From Clostridia bacterium (lineage in GTDB: Bacteria; Bacillota; Clostridia; Lutisporales; Lutisporaceae): a DNA stretch of 64,000 nt. The notes under the pieces are model-generated. The model worked only from the letters and a program-made list of their open reading frames with translations, ran no database searches and was not told the DNA's origin. Location: NCBI GenBank assembly GCA_035628995.1, contig DASPIR010000034.1, forward strand, positions 1 to 64,000, read 5' to 3'. Made by a program: the position numbers and the translations under genes. This document shows positions 51,122 through 60,103 of this stretch, in pieces; position 1 is the first letter of the stretch; every line of letters begins with the position of its first letter.

Positions 51122-52570
51122 TTATTTAGTGCTTTTCATCTCCTCCATAACCTGCCCTATTATTGATATTCCTTCTGTTATTTGCTCAATGCCGGTGCTT
51201 GCAAAGCTTATCCTAATATGCTGTTCCCCTGGGTAGGTCTTTATAAATACCGTTCCAGGCGTAAAAAGCACCTTTCTTTCTTTGCATCTGTCATAAAGCT
51301 CACCGGAGCTTATCCCCTCCGGCAGCTTTACCCATAGGTTCAGCCCTCCATATGGCTGGGTGAAGCTAGCCCCCCTGAGGTACTTTTTGACCGCTCTTAC
51401 TGCCTCATAATATCTAACGCTGTATTCCTTCTTCATATATTCCAGATGTTTATTCCATATACCACTCCTGAGATACAGGTCAAGAACCCTTTGCATAAGT
51501 CCAGAGGTAGATATGTCCGTTATGTGCTTGATGCTCATAACCCTTTCCTTGATGGAACTCGGTATAATCAAATACCCCACTCTTAGTCCAGGCATGAATA
51601 TCTTGGAGAAACTCTTTATATATATTACACGATCTTCATTATCAAGTCCTTTTAGAGGTCTTGCTCCCTTGTCAATGTAACTGAGGTCGCTCATATAATC
51701 ATCCTCAACGGCCATTACATCATATCTTCTGCACAGCAGCAGCAGATGTTTGCGCTTCCTTTCGGAATAAGTGCAGCCGGTAGGATTCTGAAAATTTGGC
51801 ATTATATATATAAATTTAGGTCTGATAAGCTTAAGCATTTTCTCCAGCACTTTCATATCCGGTCCATCAGTAAGCAGTGGTATCTCCACAATCTTTGCTC
51901 CCCTTGACTTGAAGACAGCCACAGCACCATTGTACGTGGGGCTTTCCACAAAAACATAGTCTCCGTTTGTAAGCAGAACCCTGGAAACAATATCTATGCC
52001 TTGCTGAGCACCGGATATAATATGTATATCCTCAGCAGATGCCTTTATACCGTACGCCGGCAGATATTGCGCTATTGACTCCCTTAGAGGCTTATAACCC
52101 ATACTTTCATGATACATGAAGGCACTGCCTCCGTCCCTTTCCAATACCTCATTAAGTACACGCTTGAAATCTCTTACGGGAAAAAGCTTCGGATCGGGAG
52201 AAGCGGCAGAAAGGTTTATAGTATCCTCATATACTTCTCTGTCCATATCGAACTCAATTTCGTCACTTACAGTGACTGCATCCCTTTCCAGATTTATATC
52301 ATCCTTCAAGGGCATCACAAAGGTGCCGCTGCCTACCTTCTTATACACCAGCTTGTTATCCTCCAGCATCTTGTATGCGTTGACTATGGTCACATTATTT
52401 ACTGCCAGATGCAGAGCAAAGCTTCTTATGGTCGGAAGCTTATAATCCTCGGCCAATATGCCCTCATTTATTAATTTCTTCAACTGCTCATACAGCTGTA
52501 TATAAAGAGGTTTAGCGTCACTCCTGTCTAAAACAATATCAATTTCCCCCGGGTAAATCACATCTCCCAT
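51122..52570 (-). CDS. MocR-type regulator (GntR helix-turn-helix fused to aminotransferase)
   Basis: 482 residues. The N-terminal GntR winged helix (PLYIQLYEQLKKLINEGIL, LPTIRSFALHLAVNNVTIVNAY, VGSGTFV) is followed by a class I aminotransferase-like domain: SGAQQGIDIVSRVLL, PNFQNPTGCTYSERKRK, VEDDYMSDL and the PLP lysine in YIKSFSKIFMPGLRVGYL. Members sense PLP or amino compounds and control vitamin B6, GABA or similar pathways; no such gene is adjacent, so the target is unknown. RBS AAGGAGTGGGAAT precedes ATG 52570. An operator palindrome covers its start site region. Confidence 0.88.
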   Translation of the reverse strand: MGDVIYPGEIDIVLDRSDAKPLYIQLYEQLKKLINEGILAEDYKLPTIRSFALHLAVNNVTIVNAYKMLEDNKLVYKKVGSGTFVMPLKDDINLERDAVTVSDEIEFDMDREVYEDTINLSAASPDPKLFPVRDFKRVLNEVLERDGGSAFMYHESMGYKPLRESIAQYLPAYGIKASAEDIHIISGAQQGIDIVSRVLLTNGDYVFVESPTYNGAVAVFKSRGAKIVEIPLLTDGPDMKVLEKMLKLIRPKFIYIMPNFQNPTGCTYSERKRKHLLLLCRRYDVMAVEDDYMSDLSYIDKGARPLKGLDNEDRVIYIKSFSKIFMPGLRVGYLIIPSSIKERVMSIKHITDISTSGLMQRVLDLYLRSGIWNKHLEYMKKEYSVRYYEAVRAVKKYLRGASFTQPYGGLNLWVKLPEGISSGELYDRCKERKVLFTPGTVFIKTYPGEQHIRISFASTGIEQITEGISIIGQVMEEMKSTK

Positions 52571-52586
52571 ATTCCCACTCCTTCGT

Positions 52587-52602
52587 ATTGTATCGATACA
52601 AT
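52587..52602. promoter_or_regulatory. Palindromic operator upstream of the MocR-like gene
   Basis: ATTGTATCGATACAAT is a perfect 16-bp palindrome. On the minus strand it directly follows TATAGTATAAT, a -10, so it sits at the transcription start of the regulator gene. The site is in the divergent region with the calcium-loop protein gene and could control both. Confidence 0.65.
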
Positions 52603-52737
52603 TATACTATAATATGATGTTCCTGCCTATAGTAATAAGTTAAGTATGTTCCAAAATTTTCCGATATATTGTATACCAGTGCCAAGGCACAAATGGATTG
52701 CCGCTTTGGCTTACAATTCATACAAGGAGGTAAAAAA

Positions 52738-53775
52738 ATGAAAATCGAAAGCTCAAGCATCTCTTTCCTAAGCCAGCATGCCATGCTGGAGGTGAATCAG
52801 AAGCAGGAGAACCTGCAGTTCTGGGTAGGTGACAATCCTAATGAAGGGATGAAAGGTCCGCCGGGAGTAACTATTGATATATCCGAGATAGGACGTGAAA
52901 TGCAGAAATCCCTTTGCAGCAGTGAAACCCAAAGTGTCGAGGATGACATGGAGGATATGCTGAGTGAAAAGGATAAGCTGAAACTGCAGCTCATCGAAGC
53001 TATGATGGAGTATTTTCTTGGCAGGGAAGTAAAGCTCAAGCTTCCGAAAAAAATCAGAACAAGTGAAGAAGTTCAGCCAAATTTGGTCATAGAATCACCA
53101 AAGGCTGGATGGGGGCTCATCTACGACTCTCATAAATCACACTATGAGAGTGAAAAAATGTCCTTCAGGTCAACGGGTATTATAAAAACCGCTGATGGGA
53201 AGGAAATAAAGGTTGACCTCCAACTGAACATGAGCAGGGAATTCTATACCAGCCAAAGCATACATATAAGAGCCGGAGATGCAATAAGAAAAGATCCTTT
53301 GGTAATTAACTTTGATTCCCCCACTGCTAAGCTTTCCGACAGCAAGTTCAGCTTTGACATTGATTGTGACGGGTATTCAGATCAAATATCACAGCTGAGT
53401 ACCGGAAGCGGATTCCTGTCCCTTGACCTTAATGGTGATGGCAAGATAAATGATGGCAGCGAGCTTTTTGGTCCTAAAAGCGGCGACGGCTTCTCGGATT
53501 TATCCCTTTATGATGGAGATAAGAACGGGTGGATAGATGAAAATGACGCTGTTTTTGACAAGCTGAGAATATGGACTAAGGACGAGCATGGAAATGGCAC
53601 TCTTTTTGCACTTGGCCAAAAGGGAATAGGTGCAATATGTCTGGGCAGTGCAGCCACACCCTTCAGTTTGAAAGGTGCAGAGAATACCGAAAATGGAGTT
53701 ATCCAGAAGACCGGCATTTTCCTCAGGGAAAACGGACTGGCAGGTACTATCCAGCATGTAGACTTAGCAGTTTAG
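52738..53775 (+). CDS. Protein with calcium-loop (EF-hand/dockerin-like) repeats, unknown
   Basis: 345 residues from ATG 52738 (RBS AAGGAGGTAAAAAA). No signal peptide is seen. The N-terminal half is acidic and helical. The C-terminal half has Asp-rich loops DLNGDGKINDGSELFG, GDGFSDLSLYDGDKNGWIDE and NDAVFDKLRIWTKDEHGN, which are DxDxDG-type calcium sites. This domain combination (LDLNGDGKINDGSELFG...FDKLRIW) recurs in uncharacterised bacterial proteins. Function unknown; divergent from the MocR-like regulator. Confidence 0.7.
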   Translation: MKIESSSISFLSQHAMLEVNQKQENLQFWVGDNPNEGMKGPPGVTIDISEIGREMQKSLCSSETQSVEDDMEDMLSEKDKLKLQLIEAMMEYFLGREVKLKLPKKIRTSEEVQPNLVIESPKAGWGLIYDSHKSHYESEKMSFRSTGIIKTADGKEIKVDLQLNMSREFYTSQSIHIRAGDAIRKDPLVINFDSPTAKLSDSKFSFDIDCDGYSDQISQLSTGSGFLSLDLNGDGKINDGSELFGPKSGDGFSDLSLYDGDKNGWIDENDAVFDKLRIWTKDEHGNGTLFALGQKGIGAICLGSAATPFSLKGAENTENGVIQKTGIFLRENGLAGTIQHVDLAV

Positions 53776-53942
53776 ATGCACGTGCGGCTATGTATCGCAA
53801 CATAGTCGCATTAGCCAAATCGCTATATAGCATACACCCATGAGTAACTACTTGGTAGAACAGCCATATCAATAGCCTAAGTATGCTTATACAGAAATTG
53901 TCAATGGCACTTATGAACGTAGCCTTAGAAAAGTCGTATGCG
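53776..53942. other. Intergenic region, nothing recognised
   Basis: Contains a small hairpin CTATGTATCGCAACATAG (about 53789-53807) just after the stop of the calcium-loop gene, without a T-run. No gene or riboswitch seen. Confidence 0.4.
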
Positions 53943-53967
53943 AGGTAGGAAACGAGCTTCCTACCTT
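53943..53967. terminator. Bidirectional terminator overlapping the DUF5050 stop codon
   Basis: AGGTAGGAA and TTCCTACCT pair around a 6-nt loop; the DUF5050 gene's TAG is in one arm. Confidence 0.7.
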
Positions 53968-54938
53968 TCTACTTTTTCCACCATTTGAATTTTAGTCCCG
54001 TCATTTTTCATCTTATACAGCCTGTTGGAAGCAGAGTCTACAATGAAGTACAGCCAACCGTCTGCAATATTCAGGAACTTTGAGCTTTCATAATTCAGAA
54101 TGTTCTTCTCAGTGCCATCTTTTTTTATCTTATACACCCTGTTGCCATTATATCCATTGCTGTAATATACCCAGTCCCCGGACACATTTATATACAGCGC
54201 TTCTTCAATAGTCAGTCCAGTCCTCCCGGTTCCGTCCTTCTTGATTTTGTATAGCTTGTTTCCATCCGAACCATTGCTGTAGTATATCCAGTCCCCCTCA
54301 ACATTTATATATGCGGCAGCATCCTCAGATATCTTCTCTCTTTTTGAGCCATCGATACTTGCCCTGTAAATTCGCCTCTTATCATCTCCATTGCTATAAT
54401 ATACCCAATCATCCTGTACATTCAGATATGAAGAAAAGTCAGCAGCTAAGCATATTTTTTCTGTGCCGTCTATTTTCATCTTGTATATACGCCTGTTATC
54501 CGAGGCATTGCTGTAATATATCCATTCATCCACAACATTTATGAAGGAAGCAGAATCATTGGTCAGTTTTGTTCTTTTCGAACCATCAGTCTTTATTTTA
54601 TATATTCTATTGCTTTCTGTCTCTTCAATATTGCTGTAATAAATCCAATCTCCCTGTACATTAATGAACATTGATTTGTCACTATTTATTTTTGTTTTAT
54701 CCGAACCGTTTAATTTCGTCTTATATATGCTGACATCATCAGTACCGTTGCAGTAGTAAACCCAATCTCCCTGATATGCCACAATGCCCCCATTTGATAT
54801 ATTCCCAAGGGTATTTCCATAGCCCTTGGAAGGTATCCCTGCATTATTTCCCGAAGCTTTATCATTTTTACTGGTACAGCCTGAAAGGTTAGCTATAATA
54901 AAAAACACTAAAACAAAAGCTGTCAGAAGCTTTCTCAT
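53961..54938 (-). CDS. DUF5050-type beta-propeller lipoprotein
   Basis: 325 residues: signal peptide with lipobox NLSGCTSK, then seven tandem units of about 37 residues of the form WVYYSNG....RIYKIKTDGSKRTKL....A.YINV. This repeat is the DUF5050/low-density-lipoprotein-receptor-like six- or seven-bladed propeller found in clostridial surface proteins. The protein is anchored outside the cell; ligand unknown. RBS ATAGGAGAGATAAT supports ATG 54938. Two long-loop inverted repeats stand upstream. Confidence 0.8.
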   Translation of the reverse strand: MRKLLTAFVLVFFIIANLSGCTSKNDKASGNNAGIPSKGYGNTLGNISNGGIVAYQGDWVYYCNGTDDVSIYKTKLNGSDKTKINSDKSMFINVQGDWIYYSNIEETESNRIYKIKTDGSKRTKLTNDSASFINVVDEWIYYSNASDNRRIYKMKIDGTEKICLAADFSSYLNVQDDWVYYSNGDDKRRIYRASIDGSKREKISEDAAAYINVEGDWIYYSNGSDGNKLYKIKKDGTGRTGLTIEEALYINVSGDWVYYSNGYNGNRVYKIKKDGTEKNILNYESSKFLNIADGWLYFIVDSASNRLYKMKNDGTKIQMVEKVER

Positions 54939-54955
54939 ATTATCTCTCCTATATG

Positions 54956-55058
54956 TTTCGCACTAAATCCATTAGAAAATAGTTCAATAGTGCGAAACGT
55001 TTTCATTGATGTTATAAATCGCAGCTATTCTATGTAATCTGCATAGGCGATTTATATC
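54956..55058. repeat. Two long-loop inverted repeats upstream of the DUF5050 gene
   Basis: TTTCGCACTA (54956-54965) pairs with TAGTGCGAAA (54988-54997), and TATAAATCGC (about 55013-55022) pairs with GCGATTTATA (about 55045-55054). The 320-bp region between the divergent genes has no ORF. The hairpins may be leader structures or operator pairs. Confidence 0.45.
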
Positions 55059-55258
55059 GCATGATTATTCTTTGAATATATTCAACGTCATTGCTGCAAT
55101 TCCTCTATAACGAATAGGAAAGTATAAATTACCTTATTCAAAAATCTTATATATTTTTTCGGTACATAAGAAGAAAATGTTAATATTGTATTGCTGATGC
55201 TATAAAAGTTATAATTGTATAAGAATAAAATTTCCAGAAAATTCATGGAGGTATACAA

Positions 55259-55936
55259 ATGCAGAGATACATCAGAAATATAAATACCCTCAGCATTGAA
55301 GAAAATGACAGCCTTAAAGGTTTCAAAGTCTGTGTTGTGGGCTGTGGTGGCCTCGGAGGCTATATAATAGAGCAGCTTGCACGTTTGGGAATAGGCTTTA
55401 TTACAGCTGTTGATGGAGATATTTTTGATGAGTCGAACCTTAACCGGCAGCTGCTGTCTGAGATGGACAACCTTGGCTGCAGCAAGGCTAAAGCCGCAGA
55501 GGAAAGAATAGGAAGAGTCAATCCGCTTATTGCCGTAACACCAATACAACAAAGGCTCACCGCTGATAATGGTCTTGAAATAATAAAGGGCCATGATGTA
55601 GTCGTTGATGCTTTGGATAATATAGAAAGCCGCATTGTGCTCGAGGAGCTTGCCGAAAGGGCAGGAATCCCACTGGTGCATGGGGCGATTGCAGGCTGGT
55701 TCGGGCAAGTTACTACGATATTTCCCGGGGATAGAACCTTAAGCCGCTTGTACCCAAATGATGTACAGCATGGCATAGAAAAGGAGCTGGGCAATCCGGC
55801 TTTTACACCCGCAATGATCGCCTCCATACAGGTCGCGGAGGTATTAAAGGTCCTAATAAAACGTGGTAACACTCTGAGTAGACGACTGTTGGTTATAAAC
55901 CTGCTGAACCATGAATATGAGGTCATTGAGCTATAA
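55259..55936 (+). CDS. ThiF/MoeB-like E1-type adenylyltransferase, single domain
   Basis: 225 residues with GCGGLGGYIIEQLARLG (28-33 core, ATP-binding), AVDGDIFDESNLNRQLL (Asp and the Arg-Gln finger), DALDNIESRIVLEELA and HGAIAGWFGQVTTIFPG. The structural zinc CxxC pairs of MoeB/ThiF are absent and there is no rhodanese domain. It adenylates the C-terminus of a ubiquitin-like sulfur carrier or a small peptide. No ThiS/MoaD gene is adjacent; the next gene encodes a divergent cis-prenyltransferase. RBS CATGGAGGTATACAA. Confidence 0.8.
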   Translation: MQRYIRNINTLSIEENDSLKGFKVCVVGCGGLGGYIIEQLARLGIGFITAVDGDIFDESNLNRQLLSEMDNLGCSKAKAAEERIGRVNPLIAVTPIQQRLTADNGLEIIKGHDVVVDALDNIESRIVLEELAERAGIPLVHGAIAGWFGQVTTIFPGDRTLSRLYPNDVQHGIEKELGNPAFTPAMIASIQVAEVLKVLIKRGNTLSRRLLVINLLNHEYEVIEL

Positions 55937-55976
55937 AACTTCATACAAGGCTAATTTTCTCTATATCGGGTAATAA

Positions 55977-56012
55977 TATAGCAGTGCAGATATTGGCGTG
56001 GTATCTGCTATA
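55977..56012 (+). promoter_or_regulatory. Hairpin between the ThiF-like and prenyltransferase-like genes
   Basis: ATAGCAGTGCAGATA and TATCTGCTAT form an imperfect stem in the 96-bp gap. No T-run follows, so it is not a standard terminator; it may modulate read-through or mRNA stability. Confidence 0.35.
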
Positions 56013-56032
56013 TTGAAATGTGAGGTGAATAT

Positions 56033-56707
56033 ATGAGTGTTCCTCTCTTTAGGAGGCTGCCTCAGCACATTGGAATTATTCCCGATGGAAATAGAAGATG
56101 GGCCCAGATGAAAGGCTATGAAAAGCAGGATGGATACAGCCATGGCATAGGACCCGGCTTTGAGCTTTACAGCCTATGTCTTGAGCTTGGAATTAAAGAA
56201 CTGACTTTATACGGTTTTACCCAAGATAATACCAAGAGGCCTTCCGTACAAACCCAGGCTTTCAGCAAAGCTTGCGTTGACGCTGTTATGCAGCTTGCGG
56301 GAAAGGACGCGGAGCTTTTGGTCATAGGAAATGCGGAATCACCGATGTTTCCACAAGAGCTGCTGCCCTATACCAAGAGGGTAAAGTTTGGAAAGGGTCT
56401 TATCAAAATAAACTTTTTAGTCAATTACGGATGGAACTGGGATCTAAACCACGCACTCAGCAGTATCAAAGACTGCAGATCAGCAGAAAATATCAATCTT
56501 GCAGAGCATATTGCGTCTGCGGATATATCCAGAGTGGATTTGATGATACGTTGGGGAGGAAGGCGCAGACTCAGCGGTTTTTTACCTATTCAGTCAGTAT
56601 ATGCAGATTTTTATATAATTGAGGAAATGTGGCCGGATTTTGATCGGTCACAGTTTTATAAAGCCCTTGAGTGGTATCAGGATCAGGATGTAACGCTCGG
56701 AGGTTAG
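56033..56707 (+). CDS. Divergent undecaprenyl diphosphate synthase-like cis-prenyltransferase
   Basis: 224 residues. The start HIGIIPDGNRRWAQMKGY keeps the catalytic Asp (18) of the family, but later signatures differ: FTQDNTKRPS replaces FSTENWKRP, and IRWGGRRRLSGFLPIQ replaces the usual RTGGExRiSNFLLWQ (Thr to Trp, Glu to Arg, Asn to Gly, Trp to Ile). The following AYADFYIIEEMWPDF-like end (VYADFYIIEEMWPDFD) is normal. These changes sit in the isopentenyl diphosphate and metal site, so specificity or activity has likely changed. A standard UppS must exist elsewhere. RBS GTGAGGTGAATAT. It is placed between ThiF-like and cca genes. Confidence 0.75.
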   Translation: MSVPLFRRLPQHIGIIPDGNRRWAQMKGYEKQDGYSHGIGPGFELYSLCLELGIKELTLYGFTQDNTKRPSVQTQAFSKACVDAVMQLAGKDAELLVIGNAESPMFPQELLPYTKRVKFGKGLIKINFLVNYGWNWDLNHALSSIKDCRSAENINLAEHIASADISRVDLMIRWGGRRRLSGFLPIQSVYADFYIIEEMWPDFDRSQFYKALEWYQDQDVTLGG

Positions 56708-56731
56708 TGCTTAACTATAGGGGGAGAGTCT

Positions 56732-58072
56732 ATGAAATACAATATGAACATTTTGATACCCCAGAAGGTGCAATTTATTCTTGACACCTTGCAAAAGCAA
56801 AAGCATCAAGCTTTTGTAGTGGGCGGCTGCGTTAGGGACTCCATATTAGGCAAGACTCCCGGGGACTGGGATATTGCTACAGACGCAGTACCAGAGGAAA
56901 TAAAGCAGCTTTTTTCAAAGACAGTTGATACCGGCATCAAGCACGGTACTGTCACAATAATTTTGGAGGGAAGCAGCTACGAGGTAACAACCTACAGGGT
57001 TGACGGTGAATATCTTGACTTCAGAAAGCCTGAGTCAGTAACCTTTACTTCCTCAATTGAGGAAGACCTTTCTAGAAGGGATCTCACTATCAATGCCCTC
57101 GCCTACAACCCGCTTATAGGAATTGTTGATCCTTTTGGGGGCATAGTTGATATTGAGGCTGGTATTATAAGAACAGTGGGAGACCCAGACAAAAGGTTCA
57201 ACGAAGATGCGCTGCGGATGCTTAGGGCTGTTCGCTTCTCAGCTCAGCTCGGTTTTACAATTTATGAAAGCACTCTGAAGTCTATTAGGAAGAACTGCCA
57301 GCTGATAGAAAATATAAGCAGTGAACGGATACGGGATGAGCTGACTAAAATACTGTTATCCGACAACCCATTCTGCTTCTCACTTTTAATGGACACAAAA
57401 CTGATAAAGTATACCCTTCCGGAATTTGAGCCTTGCTTTCTCACTGTACAGAACAATCCATACCATGCCTATGATGTGGCCATGCATACCTTGCATTCGG
57501 TAGCCAACATAGAAAAGAACAGGATTCTAAGATGGGTCATGCTGTTTCACGATATAGGAAAGCCGGGTATGAAAAGCACTGATGAGAAAGGTATCGACCA
57601 TTTTTACAATCATCAGCAGCTGAGCGTCAAACTCTCAAAAACAGCTATGCTGAGGCTCAGGTTTGATAATAAGTCAATGGACAGAATACTTCTGTTGGTG
57701 AGATGTCATGATATGCATATAAAAACCGAATATAAATCTGTAAGGAAAGCCATGTTCAAGGTAGGAGAGGAAGTGTTCGAGGACCTTCTGAAGGTAATGG
57801 AAGCCGATAAGAAGGCTCAGAATCCAAAGCTTTTACAGGAACGCACCGAAAAGTTTAAAAGGTTATGGGAAATATACCGGGATATAAGAGAAAAAGGGCA
57901 GTGCACAAGCTTGAAATCTCTCGCAGTTAACGGAGATGACCTTATAACTCTGGGCATAAAGCCTGGAAAGAAAATAAAGGAGCTACTCAATAATCTTTTG
58001 GAAAAGGTAATTGAGGAGCCCCAGCTTAACAACCGTGAAGCACTATTGAGTTTACTTCGCCAATATAATTGA
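56732..58072 (+). CDS. cca: CCA tRNA nucleotidyltransferase
   Basis: 446 residues. N-terminal polymerase-beta-like head FVVGGCVRDSILGKTPGDWD with the Asp-x-Asp metal site, RRDLTINALAYNP, DPFGGIVDI, RFNEDALRMLRAVRF, then an HD domain (WVMLFHDIGKPGMKS, NHQQLSVKL) as in class II bacterial enzymes. It builds or repairs the CCA end of tRNAs. It follows the prenyltransferase-like gene by 24 bp. Its 3' end overlaps the convergent Yip1 gene by 21 bp. Confidence 0.92.
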   Translation: MKYNMNILIPQKVQFILDTLQKQKHQAFVVGGCVRDSILGKTPGDWDIATDAVPEEIKQLFSKTVDTGIKHGTVTIILEGSSYEVTTYRVDGEYLDFRKPESVTFTSSIEEDLSRRDLTINALAYNPLIGIVDPFGGIVDIEAGIIRTVGDPDKRFNEDALRMLRAVRFSAQLGFTIYESTLKSIRKNCQLIENISSERIRDELTKILLSDNPFCFSLLMDTKLIKYTLPEFEPCFLTVQNNPYHAYDVAMHTLHSVANIEKNRILRWVMLFHDIGKPGMKSTDEKGIDHFYNHQQLSVKLSKTAMLRLRFDNKSMDRILLLVRCHDMHIKTEYKSVRKAMFKVGEEVFEDLLKVMEADKKAQNPKLLQERTEKFKRLWEIYRDIREKGQCTSLKSLAVNGDDLITLGIKPGKKIKELLNNLLEKVIEEPQLNNREALLSLLRQYN

Positions 58073-58732
58073 GCCAAAGGATATCGCCAGAGAAATCAGC
58101 CACATGCCGACAACTATTATGGTGCTCTTCTTTTCAGGCAAGCCTGATACGGCAGAAATGCCAAATACCATCAAAATCGACTGCCATATAATAAAAAGAT
58201 CCAGATTGTCATACAACGCGTCGACAAATGTAGGGCTTAGGTTTATATACAGCAGATTACCGGTAAGGTACATATAGGCTAGTTTGACCAGAATTCCAAT
58301 GACAGATGCCATATAAGCCAAAGTATACACCGAAACCATCTGTGAGTATTTTATCTTGCCCTTTAATGCTCTGACAAATGCCATATATACAAGAGAAATC
58401 AATAATATGATTGCAATTATGGATACTGCACCAATTAACGCAGAAATGCCATTCATCATAGGTGAATTCAAAAACGTAATGGAACCCTTTACAGCTTCAG
58501 CCTGATCCGGTGGCATTGAAGCAGCCTTCTCTTCCATCAATTCAGTAAAAAGATCCTTGCCTAATATCTTGGTCGCATATGTATATAATGCTGTTACTAC
58601 AGCTATTACGAGGAGCTTCAATGCCCAAGCAGGCTTCTCCAAGTAATCCTTGAACAGCTCAGATGGTTTGACTACAAACAGCTTGAGCTTTTGCAGCAGG
58701 GTCTTTTTTGTACTAACTTCATTTGTCTCCAT
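58052..58732 (-). CDS. Yip1-family membrane protein
   Basis: 226 residues: a basic N-terminus with LLQKLKLFVVKPSELFKDYLEKPAW, typical of Yip1-domain proteins (PSELF... motif), then five hydrophobic helices including IAIILLISLVYMAFVRALKG, GKIKYSQMVSVYTLAYMASV and LFIIWQSILMVFGISAVSGL. Bacterial Yip1 proteins are integral membrane proteins of unknown role. RBS is weak (GGGGGTTTTATAA). Confidence 0.75.
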   Translation of the reverse strand: METNEVSTKKTLLQKLKLFVVKPSELFKDYLEKPAWALKLLVIAVVTALYTYATKILGKDLFTELMEEKAASMPPDQAEAVKGSITFLNSPMMNGISALIGAVSIIAIILLISLVYMAFVRALKGKIKYSQMVSVYTLAYMASVIGILVKLAYMYLTGNLLYINLSPTFVDALYDNLDLFIIWQSILMVFGISAVSGLPEKKSTIIVVGMWLISLAISFGSIILAK

Positions 58733-58828
58733 TTATAAAACCCCCTCATATAAAATATTGGAATAATTAAAACCCCTCAATAGAATTATATTCCAGTTGC
58801 TATGAATTTTAAACCTTTAAATTTAAAA

Positions 58829-58853
58829 GGAATAAGGCTTTTCGCCTTATTCC
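58829..58853 (-). terminator. Terminator overlapping the GT2 stop codon
   Basis: GGAATAAGGC and GCCTTATTCC pair around TTTTC; the glycosyltransferase TAA (58847-58849) is within one arm, and a T-rich stretch follows on the minus strand. Confidence 0.8.
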
Positions 58854-60103
58854 AATTCATGTATCGTAACTTTTCTTGTATGAAGCGTATGGCTCCATTC
58901 CTTGTTTTTCATCATTACTATACCTTGCATGGCTATAGGTATCCAGGTAAGGCAGTACAATATGTATGTAGGGTAATAAAGGAACAGCTTATATGAAAGC
59001 TTCTTATCATAATACAAGCATAAGGGTATCAGCAGGAATTGTGTTAAACCATATACTTGAAAGAATGCCGGAGCAATTTGTGCTGATATTACATACATGC
59101 TCTCATCCATTACATATGTATTTACTAAAGGAACCAGCAGCATTGCAGCGCCGATCAGTATAAGATAAGGCTGCAGCGTATATACTGCACAGTCAACAAG
59201 TGCTATATTGCGTTCCTTTATGCCCTTTATGAAAAGCTTGAAGAAATATCTGGAGCAGACATCCGCAAAACCCTGCATCCACCTTCTTCTCTGCTTCCAG
59301 GACTGAGCCATGGTTAGGGGCTTCTCATCATATACTATTGCTTCGTGAGCCCAGCCTACCTTTATGCCATTCAGCATCAATTTCATAGTAAATTCAAGGT
59401 CTTCTACCAGACAGGTAGCATGCCAGCCAACCTGTTTCAAAACGCTAACATCCACGCAGAAGCCTGTGCCCCCAATTTCACAGCTCATTCCCATAAATGA
59501 TCTTGCGCATTGGAACAGCCTGTTGGAGGACCAGAAAGCAATGGAATAGCTTGCTGTAATCCATGAATCATTGGGGTTCTTACTGTCTATGTAACCTTGT
59601 ATAACTTTATTGCCATCACAAAGCTTGCTGTTCATTTCCTTTAAAAAATTCTTTGATACCAGATTATCGGCGTCGAATATGACAGCTGCATCATATTCAC
59701 AATCTTCCCCATACAGTTCCTTCTCAAAAGCCCACTCCAGGGCATATCCTTTGCCGCCCTTCTTATCGTCAAACCTCTCAAGTACATTTGCACCTGCTGC
59801 ACTTGCGATTGCAGCTGTATTATCCGTACAGTTGTCCGCAATTACGAACACTTCGTAAGAATCCTTGGGATAATTCAGTTGTTTTAAATTATCCACTATA
59901 TTCTCTATTACGACTTCTTCATTATGGGCAGGAATAAAAATTGCAAATCTTTTTATAGGCAAATAATTCTTTGAGGCTTTGCCGTATACCTTCTCTGCAA
60001 GCCCGAATATTGAAGTAGCAAAGTAATAGAAGCCCATTGTGAAAAACAGTATCTGAAATATTAAAAATATGATATTTATTGAATCCTTAAACATTAATGT
60101 CAT
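58847..60103 (-). CDS. Processive-type family 2 glycosyltransferase, membrane
   Basis: 418 residues: one N-terminal helix, GT-A domain and four C-terminal helices. Motifs: IFIPAHNEEVVIENIV, VIADNCTDNTAAIA, AVIFDADNLVSKNFL (DAD metal site), CLVEDLEFTMKLML (catalytic ED) and QRRRWMQGFADV (QxxRW), the set of processive synthases such as those for poly-N-acetylglucosamine or hyaluronan. Product unknown; no polysaccharide export gene is adjacent. Confidence 0.85.
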   Translation of the reverse strand: MTLMFKDSINIIFLIFQILFFTMGFYYFATSIFGLAEKVYGKASKNYLPIKRFAIFIPAHNEEVVIENIVDNLKQLNYPKDSYEVFVIADNCTDNTAAIASAAGANVLERFDDKKGGKGYALEWAFEKELYGEDCEYDAAVIFDADNLVSKNFLKEMNSKLCDGNKVIQGYIDSKNPNDSWITASYSIAFWSSNRLFQCARSFMGMSCEIGGTGFCVDVSVLKQVGWHATCLVEDLEFTMKLMLNGIKVGWAHEAIVYDEKPLTMAQSWKQRRRWMQGFADVCSRYFFKLFIKGIKERNIALVDCAVYTLQPYLILIGAAMLLVPLVNTYVMDESMYVISAQIAPAFFQVYGLTQFLLIPLCLYYDKKLSYKLFLYYPTYILYCLTWIPIAMQGIVMMKNKEWSHTLHTRKVTIHELE

